Shown here one piece after another: positions 26,136-34,036 of a DNA stretch of 64,000 nt (the first letter of the stretch is position 1; the number at the start of each line of letters is the position of its first letter). A model generated the notes under the pieces. The model had not been told where the DNA came from and ran no database searches. It saw nothing but the letters and a program-made list of their open reading frames with translations. Source of the stretch: an uncultured Clostridia bacterium (GTDB taxonomy: Bacteria > Bacillota > Clostridia > Christensenellales > Aristaeellaceae); assembly GCA_934615235.1 (NCBI GenBank), contig CAKTTL010000003.1, positions 1-64,000 on the forward strand, written 5' to 3'. The translations under genes and the position numbers were made by a program.

Positions 26136-26155
26136 CGTTCAATATGAATTGAACG
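26136..26155. promoter_or_regulatory. Palindromic operator candidate before the response regulator
   Basis: CGTTCAAT-4-ATTGAACG, a perfect eight-base inverted repeat about 34 bases upstream of the start codon. It overlaps possible minus-strand promoter boxes (TTCAAT-N17-GATAAT or TTGACG-N20-TATGAT). Confidence 0.5.
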
Positions 26156-26171
26156 TCAACGCCGCCATCGT

Positions 26172-27323
26172 TTATCTTCTCTCCAGGATTCGGGCCGCAA
26201 GCGGCCGCTTCGCCTTCATCGCGCCTTTGGGGCACATCTCCTGACAGCAGAAGCAGCGAATGCACTTCGCGCGGTCGATATGCGGCAGCTTTCCGCGCAT
26301 CGCAATCGCGCGCGCCGGGCAGACCTCTGCGCACTTGCCGCAGCCGACGCATTCCCCGCCGCGCACGGCGGGCCTGGTTTCCAGCGCCGCGCGGGCCGCG
26401 CGGGCGAACAGTTTGTGCGCGGCGCTCTGTCCCGTCCCGTAAAAGCGAATGGCGTGAAAATGCCGGATGTTGTCAAAATCCGGACAGACGAACGCGTTCA
26501 GATCGCCGTGTACGTTCAATTCCTCCGCCATCCGCGGAATCAGCCCGCGCCTTCGCGCGGCCGCGAGCGTCGGCACGTCGTCCGCCTTCAGGCCGATCAG
26601 CTTCGCGCACGCGAGATCCACGCTGTACGGGCATTTCGACGCAAGCAGCGCGCCGAGCCTGCGCGGCCGTCCCTGCGTCGGGCCGTTGCCTTCCATCGCC
26701 CAGACCGCATCCACCACGCAGAGCCGCGGCTTGAAGTATTCGTTCAGATCCACCAGCATATCGGCGAAGCGCGTCTCTTCCGGGAAACGGTAATGATACG
26801 CCCCCTTCGTCAGCCCCGGCACCGTGCCGAACAGGTTTTTTGTCGCGGCCGTCATGGCCATCATGCCGTGCGTTTTCAGTTTGCACAGGTCGATGATCGC
26901 GTCCGCGCCGTCCAGCCAGGCGGTGTATTCAAATTTCTTCGCCTCGACCGCCTGCGGGAACTCCGCTTCCTTCACGCTGAAATCGCGATTCAGTTCGCCG
27001 CCCGCATCCTCCACGGCCTTCAGCCCGGCCGCGCGGTATACGTTCGTCAGAAACGCCGCCGTGTACGGCCCGCCGGGGCTGTCGCCCACGACGGCGCTTG
27101 CGCCGCGCTCCGCCAGCAGCCTGACCATCACCGCAAGCACCGCCGGATGCGTTGTCGCGGCGGCGTCCGGCTTCATGGCCGAGATCAGATTCGCCTTAAT
27201 CGCAACGCGCATGCCGGGCTTCACCCAGTCCAGCCCGCCGACGGGCTGCAAAACCGCGCGCAGCGCGGATAAAACCTCTTCCTGCCCATAGCTGCCGCAC
27301 GCGGCAACCGATACGTCCTGCAT
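26172..27323 (-). CDS. DUF362 domain protein with two 4Fe-4S clusters
   Basis: 383 residues. Residues 1-290 are the DUF362 domain (KPGMRVAIKANLIS, VVGDSPGG, LCKLKTHGMMAMTAATKNLFG). The C-terminal 70 residues carry two ferredoxin motifs, CVGCGKCAEVCP and CIRCFCCQEMCP. Members are cytoplasmic redox proteins of unknown reaction. ATG 27323 follows GGAGGAG. Transcribed alone from a promoter back to back with that of yqeY. Confidence 0.92.
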   Translation of the reverse strand: MQDVSVAACGSYGQEEVLSALRAVLQPVGGLDWVKPGMRVAIKANLISAMKPDAAATTHPAVLAVMVRLLAERGASAVVGDSPGGPYTAAFLTNVYRAAGLKAVEDAGGELNRDFSVKEAEFPQAVEAKKFEYTAWLDGADAIIDLCKLKTHGMMAMTAATKNLFGTVPGLTKGAYHYRFPEETRFADMLVDLNEYFKPRLCVVDAVWAMEGNGPTQGRPRRLGALLASKCPYSVDLACAKLIGLKADDVPTLAAARRRGLIPRMAEELNVHGDLNAFVCPDFDNIRHFHAIRFYGTGQSAAHKLFARAARAALETRPAVRGGECVGCGKCAEVCPARAIAMRGKLPHIDRAKCIRCFCCQEMCPKGAMKAKRPLAARILERR

Positions 27324-27351
27324 GTTTTTCTCCTCCGTGCGTCATAAAGCT

Positions 27352-27380
27352 ATTGTACCAGCCATTTGGGAAATTGACAA
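27352..27380 (-). promoter_or_regulatory. Promoter of the DUF362 gene
   Basis: Minus-strand TTGTCA (27375-27380), 17 bases, TACAAT (27352-27357). Confidence 0.85.
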
Positions 27381-27402
27381 TCGAAAAACGCGCGGCTATA
27401 CT
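27374..27402 (+). promoter_or_regulatory. Promoter of the yqeY gene
   Basis: TTGACA (27374-27379), 17 bases, TATACT (27397-27402). Its -35 box occupies the same bases as the -35 box of the divergent DUF362 promoter. Confidence 0.85.
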
Positions 27403-27436
27403 ATACATTGGAATTTAATGGAAAGAGGGGGTTCTC

Positions 27437-27886
27437 ATGTCCAAAATAGAGGAAGTCCGCGCCGCGATGATGGCCGCGCTCAAGGCCGGCGACAAGCCGC
27501 GCAAGGACGCGCTCTCGCTGCTCCTGTCCGCGCTCAAATCCAAACAGATCGACAAGCGCGCCGATTTGACGGAGGAAGAAGAAAACGCCGTCGTCTATCG
27601 CGAAATCAAGGAAGCGAAGGAAACGCTCGACACCACGCCCGCCGACCGCGCGGACGTGATCGCCGAATGCAGGCTGCGCATCGAAACCTATACGCCCTTC
27701 GCCCCGCAGCGCATGGACGCGGAGCAGGTGAAGGCCGTCCTGACGGAGGTGCTCGCCGAGCTGGGCGTCGACGCGCCCACCCCAAAGGATAAGGGCCTCA
27801 TCATGAAGACGCTGATGCCGCGCCTGAAAGGCCAGGCCGACGGCGCGGTCGTGAACGCGGTCGTTTCCGCGGCGATGCAGGCGTGA
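27437..27886 (+). CDS. yqeY: GatB/YqeY domain protein
   Basis: 149 residues, full family length. The helical YqeY domain opens with an AAMMAALKAGDK block and ends with GLIMKTLMPRLKGQADGAVV, resembling the tRNA-binding tail of GatB. A role in tRNA-dependent amidation is assumed in the family but unproven. GAAAGAGGGGG precedes ATG 27437. It overlaps the next gene by four bases. Confidence 0.92.
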   Translation: MSKIEEVRAAMMAALKAGDKPRKDALSLLLSALKSKQIDKRADLTEEEENAVVYREIKEAKETLDTTPADRADVIAECRLRIETYTPFAPQRMDAEQVKAVLTEVLAELGVDAPTPKDKGLIMKTLMPRLKGQADGAVVNAVVSAAMQA

Positions 27887-29088
27887 GCGCGCTCGTCTAC
27901 GCGGCGTGCGCGGCGTTCGTGCTGAGCCTTGCCGCGCTGTTTCTGCCCCGCGCGAAAAAGCCGCTTCCCGGCGAAAAAACGCCCGCGCCCGCCTGGCTCG
28001 CCTCGCTGACCGGCGTTTTCATGGCCGCAGGCGCGCCGCTCTTCGCGCTGGAACGGCTTGCCTCCGGGCTCTCGGCCGATCCGGCGTTTCTGCCGGGCGT
28101 GTCGTTCGGCCCGCTGCCGTGGGCGTTCGCGGCGCTGGCGGCGGCGGCCTTTTGCCTGACGGGCGCAAAGCGCCCGGTCTGGCTGGGCGCGTGCGCGTGG
28201 CTTTCGCTCGTCGGCGCAGGCGCTGCGGCGTGCTGCTATTTCGCCCCGGTCGCAAGCGAAGCGTTCGCGCTCGTGCCGGTTTTCAAGGGCGCGCAGCTTT
28301 CTCCGGTGATTCTCGTATGCGTGTGCGTGCTTCTTTTCCTCGCACTCACGTTCGATAAAAAGCGGCCGAAGTTCATCTATTTCGCGCTCTGGCCGTCGCT
28401 TGTGCTGCTGCTCGTCTTCCTGACCGGCTGCGGGCTGACGCCGTTCGTCCGCTCGGTCGGGCATACGCTTCGCGCGTTCTTGACGGGCTTTGCCCGTGCT
28501 TTTACCGCAACCGGCAGCAAAGGCGCGCCCGCCGCGAATACGCTCGCCTTCTTCGCCTACTGGCTTTGCTGGAGCCCTGCCGTTGCGCTGGCCGCGCAGC
28601 GCGCGTCCTCCGGGCGCAGCGTGCGCGAGGTCATCGGCGGCGTATATGCCGCGGGACTCGGCGCTTATCTGCTCTTGACCGCCGTATTCGACGCTTTCGG
28701 CCTGCGCCTGCTCGGCAGTCTCGCCGACGCGGGCGAAACGACGCTCGCGCTCGGCGAAACCCTGAGCGAGGGCGCGGCAAAGCTGATGCTGTCGCTGCCC
28801 TTCGGAAGCATGTGCGCGGCGCTCCTGTGGCTGGGCGGGATGTTCTTTCTCATCGCCGCGATGGGCGTTGCGGGGGAAAGCGCGGCGGAGCTGATTTCGC
28901 CCGGCGAAAAGCGCCGTCACGCGCTGACGATGCTGGCCGGCGGCATAGCGGGGCTGATCTCGCTGCTCGCGCTTGCGCCGGCTCAGGCGCAGCTCGGCTG
29001 GCGTCTCGCCGGCTGGTGCGCGATTCCGGCGGCGGTATGGCTCGTCGGCGTTTGCGCGCTTGGATCAGTTGCAAAAGAGAGGCAATGA
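27883..29088 (+). CDS. Shortened BCCT-like membrane protein
   Basis: 401 residues, nine or ten hydrophobic segments, GTG start overlapping yqeY by four bases. Around residues 220-250, FFAYWLCWSPAVALAAQR followed by SSGRSVREVIGGVY matches the best conserved part of betaine/carnitine/choline transporters (usually FYWAWW.AWSPFVG, then ISRGRTIREF). The later LPFGSMCAALLWLGGMFFL fits the next BCCT helices. BCCT proteins normally exceed 480 residues and have 12 helices; here the N-terminal part is shortened and the tryptophan box is altered. Whether it still transports is uncertain. The match is from memory of the family, not a search. Confidence 0.55.
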   Translation: MSALVYAACAAFVLSLAALFLPRAKKPLPGEKTPAPAWLASLTGVFMAAGAPLFALERLASGLSADPAFLPGVSFGPLPWAFAALAAAAFCLTGAKRPVWLGACAWLSLVGAGAAACCYFAPVASEAFALVPVFKGAQLSPVILVCVCVLLFLALTFDKKRPKFIYFALWPSLVLLLVFLTGCGLTPFVRSVGHTLRAFLTGFARAFTATGSKGAPAANTLAFFAYWLCWSPAVALAAQRASSGRSVREVIGGVYAAGLGAYLLLTAVFDAFGLRLLGSLADAGETTLALGETLSEGAAKLMLSLPFGSMCAALLWLGGMFFLIAAMGVAGESAAELISPGEKRRHALTMLAGGIAGLISLLALAPAQAQLGWRLAGWCAIPAAVWLVGVCALGSVAKERQ

Positions 29089-29408
29089 TTTCGCTTTTCG
29101 AATATCTTCAAAAACCGTGCGGCACGCTTTCCATCCCGTATTGGAAAGCGCGCCGCGTTTTTCTGCCTGAAAACATGCCCGCGTGCCTTTCCGATCGGCT
29201 TCTGCGCTCAGGCGCTTATTGTGGCGTGCTCTGGCTGCCTGCAAAAGAAAAAGCATCCGACCTGTACGCCGGATGCGGCATTGCGAATTATGACGGCGAA
29301 ACCGGCGTGATCTCGCTCGAGTGGATTCAGGCGTTTGTGTGCGAGCCGCTGCGCCGCGAGCGCGGCTTTACCGGGCGCGACGTGCGGCGCGTGCCGACGC
29401 GGCGCTGA
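29085..29408 (+). pseudogene. Truncated GNAT-like acetyltransferase fragment
   Basis: 107 codons, starting in an ATGA overlap with the BCCT-like gene. The opening (KPCGTLSIPYWKARRVFLPENM) and a later piece (AGCGIANYDGETGVISLEWIQ) resemble the two ends of a GNAT-type protein family, but the middle and the acetyl-CoA-binding C-terminus are missing. I read it as an internally deleted and truncated gene; it could still give a small protein. It overlaps the convergent small membrane gene by 41 bases. Confidence 0.45.
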
Positions 29409-29661
29409 GCGCGATTTTCCGAATCAGCCAATATACGCCGTAGCCAATCGCAAGGTTCAGGATCACCGCGCCGATCGACAGATGCACGCCGAAGTCGCCC
29501 GCCGCCGTCGCGTGTACGGTAAGCATCGTCACCGGAAAACCGATATACAGTTCGTTCTCGACAGCCTTCTGGCTAAACGGCAGCGCCGCCAGCACGAACG
29601 ATAAAAGCAAAACCGCCGTCGAGGCCGCAAACGCGCCCTTCCAGTCCATTCTTTTCAACAT
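29368..29661 (-). CDS. Small membrane protein, unknown function
   Basis: 97 residues with two predicted membrane helices (about 10-30 and 58-82) and a basic tail (SARAARRAR). No recognisable family. Support for a real gene comes from the strong promoter upstream and the membrane-protein composition. A GGAGG lies 13 bases before ATG 29661, a little far. Confidence 0.6.
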   Translation of the reverse strand: MLKRMDWKGAFAASTAVLLLSFVLAALPFSQKAVENELYIGFPVTMLTVHATAAGDFGVHLSIGAVILNLAIGYGVYWLIRKIALSAASARAARRAR

Positions 29662-29701
29662 CCCGATACAATTTCCTCCATGCTTTCTTAGACTATTCTA
29701 C

Positions 29702-29731
29702 ATTGTAGCTTTCCATCCAGACATCTGTCAA
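29702..29731 (-). promoter_or_regulatory. Promoter of the small membrane protein
   Basis: Minus-strand consensus TTGACA (29726-29731), 18 bases, TACAAT (29702-29707). Confidence 0.75.
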
Positions 29732-29746
29732 CGCTGCGGCGGCGCA

Positions 29747-29771
29747 TAAAAAAAGGGCGGCCCTGCCGCCC
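29747..29771 (-). terminator. Terminator of the glmS-glmM operon
   Basis: Stem GGGCGGC/GCCGCCC (29755-29761 with 29765-29771), followed on the minus strand by six or more T. Confidence 0.88.
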
Positions 29772-29788
29772 CCCAAAAACGTCTTTTC

Positions 29789-31138
29789 TTACGCCAGCCG
29801 CTCTCGCACCACGCCCGCGATCTGTTCGGCGACCTCCTGAATGAGCGTCTCGTCGAGCCCTTCCACCATAATGCGGATCAGCGGCTCCGTACCCGACACG
29901 CGCGCCACGACGCGTCCGTTTTCGGCCAGGCGCGCCTTGCCTTCTTCGATCGCGCGCTTAACCTCCGCGTCCATGTAAAACGCAAGCTTGCCGTCGTGCG
30001 AAACGTTCACGTTGATCATCGTCTGCGGATAGCGCTTCATAACCTTCGCCGCCTCTGCGAGCGTAAGGTTTTCCTGCTTCAAATGCGCGAGCAGCTGCAC
30101 GGCCGTCAGCTGACCGTCGCCGGTCGTCGCGAAGTCGCGGAAAATCACATGCCCCGACTGTTCGCCGCCGAAGCAGTAGCCCTCCATTTCCATCTCCTCC
30201 AGCACGTAGCGGTCGCCGACCTTGGTGGGGATGAAATTGATGCCGTTCTCTTCGCAGAATTTGCTGAAGCCCATGTTCGCCATAATCGTCCCGACGACCG
30301 TTTTGCGTGCGAGCTTCCCGCGCCGGAGCATATCGCGCGCGCAGATCGCCATGATAAAGTCGCCGTCAACGACTTCGCCGTTTTCATTCACGCACAGGCA
30401 GCGGTCCGCGTCGCCGTCGAAGGCCACGCCCAGCGGCAGACGGTTTTCGCGCACATAGGCGCACAGCGCCTCCAGATGCGTCGAGCCGCAGTCGAGGTTG
30501 ATGTTCACGCCGTCCGGCTCGTCAAACAGGACGCGCACTTCCGCGCCCAGTTCGGTAAAGAGCCGCTTCGCCGTATGCGAGGCCGCGCCGTTGGCGCAGT
30601 CGACCGCAAAGCGCATCCCCTCGAGCGACACGGGAATCGTGCTCTTGAGGTGATCCACATAATCCTTGACGGCGTTTTGTTTGAAGCTGGCGCGGCCCAC
30701 GTCGCCGCCCGTTTTCAGTTCGATCCCCTCCGCACCGTCGAGGACGATCGATTCGATCTGCTCCTCGATTTCATCCGGCAGCTTGAAGCCGTCGCCGGAA
30801 AAAATCTTGATGCCGTTATATTCGGCGCTGTTGTGCGAAGCGGAAATCATCACGCCCGCGTCCGCCTTATATTTCCCCACCAGATACGCGACCGCCGGCG
30901 TGGGCACCACGCCCAGCTGGTATACGTCCGCGCCGACGGAGCAAAGCCCCGCGCACATCGCGCCCGCAAGCATATCGCCCGAAACGCGCGTATCCATGCC
31001 GATGACGAAAAGCGGCCTTCTGCGCGCATGGCGCGAGAGCACGCTCGCCGCCGCGCGGCCAATCTGCATCGCCAGCTCGCAGGTCAGTTTTTCATTCGCG
31101 ATACCGCGCACGCCGTCCGTTCCAAATAGCCGTCCCAT
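29789..31138 (-). CDS. glmM: Phosphoglucosamine mutase
   Basis: 449 residues. GTDGVRG at the start, phosphoserine loop ISASHN with Ser101, metal loop FDGDADRC, and the sugar-specificity loop GEQSGHVIF. It converts glucosamine-6-phosphate to glucosamine-1-phosphate for UDP-GlcNAc and cell-wall synthesis. It is the last gene of the glmS operon, six bases after the acyltransferase gene, with a terminator downstream. Confidence 0.97.
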   Translation of the reverse strand: MGRLFGTDGVRGIANEKLTCELAMQIGRAAASVLSRHARRRPLFVIGMDTRVSGDMLAGAMCAGLCSVGADVYQLGVVPTPAVAYLVGKYKADAGVMISASHNSAEYNGIKIFSGDGFKLPDEIEEQIESIVLDGAEGIELKTGGDVGRASFKQNAVKDYVDHLKSTIPVSLEGMRFAVDCANGAASHTAKRLFTELGAEVRVLFDEPDGVNINLDCGSTHLEALCAYVRENRLPLGVAFDGDADRCLCVNENGEVVDGDFIMAICARDMLRRGKLARKTVVGTIMANMGFSKFCEENGINFIPTKVGDRYVLEEMEMEGYCFGGEQSGHVIFRDFATTGDGQLTAVQLLAHLKQENLTLAEAAKVMKRYPQTMINVNVSHDGKLAFYMDAEVKRAIEEGKARLAENGRVVARVSGTEPLIRIMVEGLDETLIQEVAEQIAGVVRERLA

Positions 31139-31144
31139 CGCCCT

Positions 31145-31816
31145 TTACCTCTCTTCCCGCGCGACAACCTCGCCCGCGCGCTTATAAATCGTTTTTTCCG
31201 GCACAACGCCCCGCACGCACGAGAGCGGATACACGATGCTCCCGCGCCCGACGACCGTGCCCGGATTGAGCACCGTTCCGCAGCCGATTTCGGCCAGATC
31301 GCCGATCATCGCGCCGAATTTGCGCAGCCCCGTCGCAATCTCCGGCCCGTGCAGCGTCACGCTGCCATGATCGCTGCGGAAATTCGAGGTGATCGCACCC
31401 GCGCCCATATGCGCCTTATAGCCCAGAATCGAATCGCCGACGTAGTTGTAATGCGGCACCTGCGCGCCGTCAAAGAGAATGCAGTTTTTCAGCTCCGTCG
31501 AGTTGCCCACCGTCGCGCCCCGGCCGACAATCGCGCTGCCGCGAATAAACGCGCAATGACGAATCTCCGCCTCTTCGTCGACGATCAGCGGCCCGCCGAG
31601 AAACGCCGTCGGCGCGACGGACGCGCTTTTCGCAATCCACACGTTTTCGGCCGGATGATCGAACCGTTCCGCCGGCAGCGTTTTTCCAAGCGCGAGAATA
31701 AACGCGGAAATCTCCTTCAGCTTTTCCCACGGGTAACCGTTTCCGTCGTCAAAAAGCGGCGCCGCAATGGTGCGGCTCAAATCGAAAAGCTCCGCCGCCT
31801 TCAGTTTCCATTCCAT
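31145..31816 (-). CDS. Left-handed beta-helix acyltransferase, GlmU C-domain-like
   Basis: 223 residues from ATG 31816 (GGGAGGG upstream). Imperfect hexapeptide repeats (VAPTAFLGGPLIVDEEAEI, VGRGATVGNSTELKNCI) form a left-handed beta-helix. VPHYNYVGDSILG places a His where GlmU has its acetyltransferase His, and GAGAITSNF parallels GlmU GAGTITCNY. The N-terminal uridylyltransferase domain of GlmU is absent. Between glmS and glmM it is a good candidate for glucosamine-1-phosphate acetyltransferase, with a separate uridylyltransferase elsewhere; this is inference. Confidence 0.8.
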   Translation of the reverse strand: MEWKLKAAELFDLSRTIAAPLFDDGNGYPWEKLKEISAFILALGKTLPAERFDHPAENVWIAKSASVAPTAFLGGPLIVDEEAEIRHCAFIRGSAIVGRGATVGNSTELKNCILFDGAQVPHYNYVGDSILGYKAHMGAGAITSNFRSDHGSVTLHGPEIATGLRKFGAMIGDLAEIGCGTVLNPGTVVGRGSIVYPLSCVRGVVPEKTIYKRAGEVVAREER

Positions 31817-31838
31817 TTTCTTTTCCCTCCCGTTCTCG

Positions 31839-33632
31839 TTATGCCACCGTAACGGATTTGGCCAGGTTGCGCGGCGTGTCGATGGGCAGACCCAGCCGTT
31901 TCGCCGTCTCATACGCCATCAGCTGCAGGCAGACCGCGGCGGCGAAGACCGCGCCGCTTCCGGCCTGTACCGGCATGCGCAGCACGGTCAGCCCGGGCGC
32001 CTGCTCGACGTCCTCCAGCCCGCACGCCGCGAAAAGATACACGCGTCCGCCGCGCGAGAGCACCTCCTGCACGGAAAGCAGCGCCCGGCTGCGCGTTTCC
32101 TCCCGCGTCAGAAAGCACACGCAGGGAACGCCCGGCTCGATCAGCGAAATGGTGCCGTGCTTGAGTTCTCCCGCCGCAATCGCTTCCGCGTGCAGATAGC
32201 TGATTTCCTTCAGCTTCAGCGCCGCCTCGCAGGCGACGGCGTAATCCGCCGCGCGCCCGATGAAAAACACGTCCCGCGCCGTATGAATCTCCTCCGCCGC
32301 GCGGAGTATTTCCGGGCGCAGCGCGAGCGTTTCGCGGATGTCGTTTTCAGCCGCGCAGAGCGCGGCAGCCTCCGCCCGCTCGCCCGCCGCGTCCAACCGT
32401 CCGCTTACCACAGCCATGCGAATCGCAAGCAGATACAGCACGCCCATCTGCGCCGTAAACGCTTTCGTGCTGGCGACCGCAATCTCCGGGCCGCACGACG
32501 TGCGCAGCACATGCCCGCATTCCCGCTCCATCACCGTGCCGCGCCGGTTGATCACTGCAAGCGTTTCGCGCCCCTGCGCCCTGACCGCACGCAGCGCGGC
32601 CAGCGTATCGGCCGTCTCGCCCGATTGCGAAACGAAAACCGTCAGGCAGTCCTCGTCCACGCGCACGCCCGCATCGCAAAATTCGGACGCGATATAGCTC
32701 TCCGCCTCCACGCCCGCAAGCCTGCGGAAATAATGCGCCGCAACCATGCCCGCGTGCATCGCCGTCCCGCAGGCGACGACGTTCACGCGGCGCGCGGCGA
32801 GCAGCGCGTCCTCCACGCCGTCGCAGGAAAAATCAACGCGTCCGTCCGCCGTTACATAGCGCCGTACCGTGCGTCGAAAGGCCTCGGGCTCTTCGAGAAT
32901 TTCCTTGAGCATATAATGCTCGTGCCCCGCGCGGCCCGCATTGCGCTCCGTTTCGCCGAGCGTCCGTTTTTTGGCCTCGCCGCCAAAGAACCGCACGCCC
33001 TCGCGGGAAAGCTCCGCAATCGTTCCTTCTTCCGGAACATAGTATTCCCCGCAGGCGGGAAAAGTTGCCGGGTCGGACGAGAGAAAACAGCCGTCCGCCG
33101 TCCGCATCAGCGCCAGCGGGCTTTCGCGCCGCATGGCGTAAATCAATCCGGGCCTGTCGCTGAAGATCACGGCCAGCGCATACGAGCCTTCCAGCCGTGC
33201 GGCGGCCGCTTCGAGCGCGCGTACAGGGTCTGCGCCGTATTCGCTGTCGATCAGCGCGGCGGCAATTTCCGTATCCGTGCCGGAAACCGGCGCGTAGCCG
33301 AGTTCCGCGCGCAGGCGTTCGTAATTTTCAATGATACCGTTATGCGCAAGCGTTACGCGCCCCACGGTGTGCGGATGCGCGTTTTGAAGCGTTACCCCGC
33401 CGTGCGTCGCCCAGCGCGTATGCGCGATGGCCGTGCCGCCGTCCGTTTCGGCCGCCGCCATCTGTTTCAGCCGTTCCACGCGTTCGGTCGTGCGCAGCGT
33501 TTTCACCGCGCCCTGCGCGGTAAAAAAAGCGACGCCCGCGCTGTCATACCCGCGGTATTCCAGCCGGGAAAGCCCTTCCAGCACCGGCGCAAGCGCCGCG
33601 CCGCCGCTGCAAAGGCCGTAAATTCCGCACAT
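31839..33632 (-). CDS. glmS: Glutamine-fructose-6-phosphate aminotransferase
   Basis: 597 residues. The start at 33632 is fixed by the MCGIYG opening, where Cys2 becomes the N-terminal nucleophile, and by GGAGAG upstream. Glutaminase domain (1-230) with YRGYDSAG and AHTRWATHGG, then two SIS isomerase domains and the C-terminal ending TPRNLAKSVTV. It makes glucosamine-6-phosphate from fructose-6-phosphate and glutamine. The leader contains a glmS ribozyme, so product feedback through mRNA cleavage is expected. Confidence 0.97.
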   Translation of the reverse strand: MCGIYGLCSGGAALAPVLEGLSRLEYRGYDSAGVAFFTAQGAVKTLRTTERVERLKQMAAAETDGGTAIAHTRWATHGGVTLQNAHPHTVGRVTLAHNGIIENYERLRAELGYAPVSGTDTEIAAALIDSEYGADPVRALEAAAARLEGSYALAVIFSDRPGLIYAMRRESPLALMRTADGCFLSSDPATFPACGEYYVPEEGTIAELSREGVRFFGGEAKKRTLGETERNAGRAGHEHYMLKEILEEPEAFRRTVRRYVTADGRVDFSCDGVEDALLAARRVNVVACGTAMHAGMVAAHYFRRLAGVEAESYIASEFCDAGVRVDEDCLTVFVSQSGETADTLAALRAVRAQGRETLAVINRRGTVMERECGHVLRTSCGPEIAVASTKAFTAQMGVLYLLAIRMAVVSGRLDAAGERAEAAALCAAENDIRETLALRPEILRAAEEIHTARDVFFIGRAADYAVACEAALKLKEISYLHAEAIAAGELKHGTISLIEPGVPCVCFLTREETRSRALLSVQEVLSRGGRVYLFAACGLEDVEQAPGLTVLRMPVQAGSGAVFAAAVCLQLMAYETAKRLGLPIDTPRNLAKSVTVA

Positions 33633-33789
33633 AAAATCTCTCCTTTCGTTTTTCGGCATAAGCCGACCAGGCCGCGCGTCCATTCGAAAAAAACGCGCAG
33701 CAAACACAGCGCGCAGCATTTGCGCGCCCAAAGACGTCTGTGAAAAGGATGCGATTTTCTGTACGAAAAAAAGCAAAAAAGGAAATAAA

Positions 33790-33932
33790 ACCTGCCGGTT
33801 ACGGCTCTTCTGTTCCGGTCGTTGCCGTCCGGGTTTGTAAGCCGTATCACGCATCCGGTTCTGCGGCAGAGCATCCGCCGAAGACTTCGATCACTCTGCT
33901 CCTCGTCAACCGCACGAAGGCGGTTCTGGCGC
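33790..33932 (-). ncRNA. glmS ribozyme (glucosamine-6-phosphate-sensing)
   Basis: In the glmS leader, reading the minus strand: TATA then GCGCC at the cleavage point (between 33933 and 33932), GGTTGACGAGG, ATCGAAGTCTTCGGCGGATG, then CTTACAAACC and GAACAGAAGAG. These are in the order and spacing of the conserved core, P2.1 and P3-P4 parts of known glmS ribozymes. The RNA cuts itself when glucosamine-6-phosphate binds and so lowers glmS expression. About 157 bases separate it from the start codon. The 3' limit is approximate. Confidence 0.92.
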
Positions 33933-33998
33933 TATAAATCATTCATTTCCGCACAGAAACGCATTTTTCGCGGCTCCCTCCTGCAAAGCCGTGCTGGC

Positions 33999-34027
33999 AT
34001 TATAGCATACCGGTTAAAATTTGGCAA
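33999..34027 (-). promoter_or_regulatory. Promoter of the glmS operon
   Basis: Minus-strand TTGCCA (34022-34027), 17 bases, TATAAT (33999-34004). It places the transcript start about 60 bases before the ribozyme cleavage site. Confidence 0.85.
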
Positions 34028-34036
34028 CTCTCAAGT

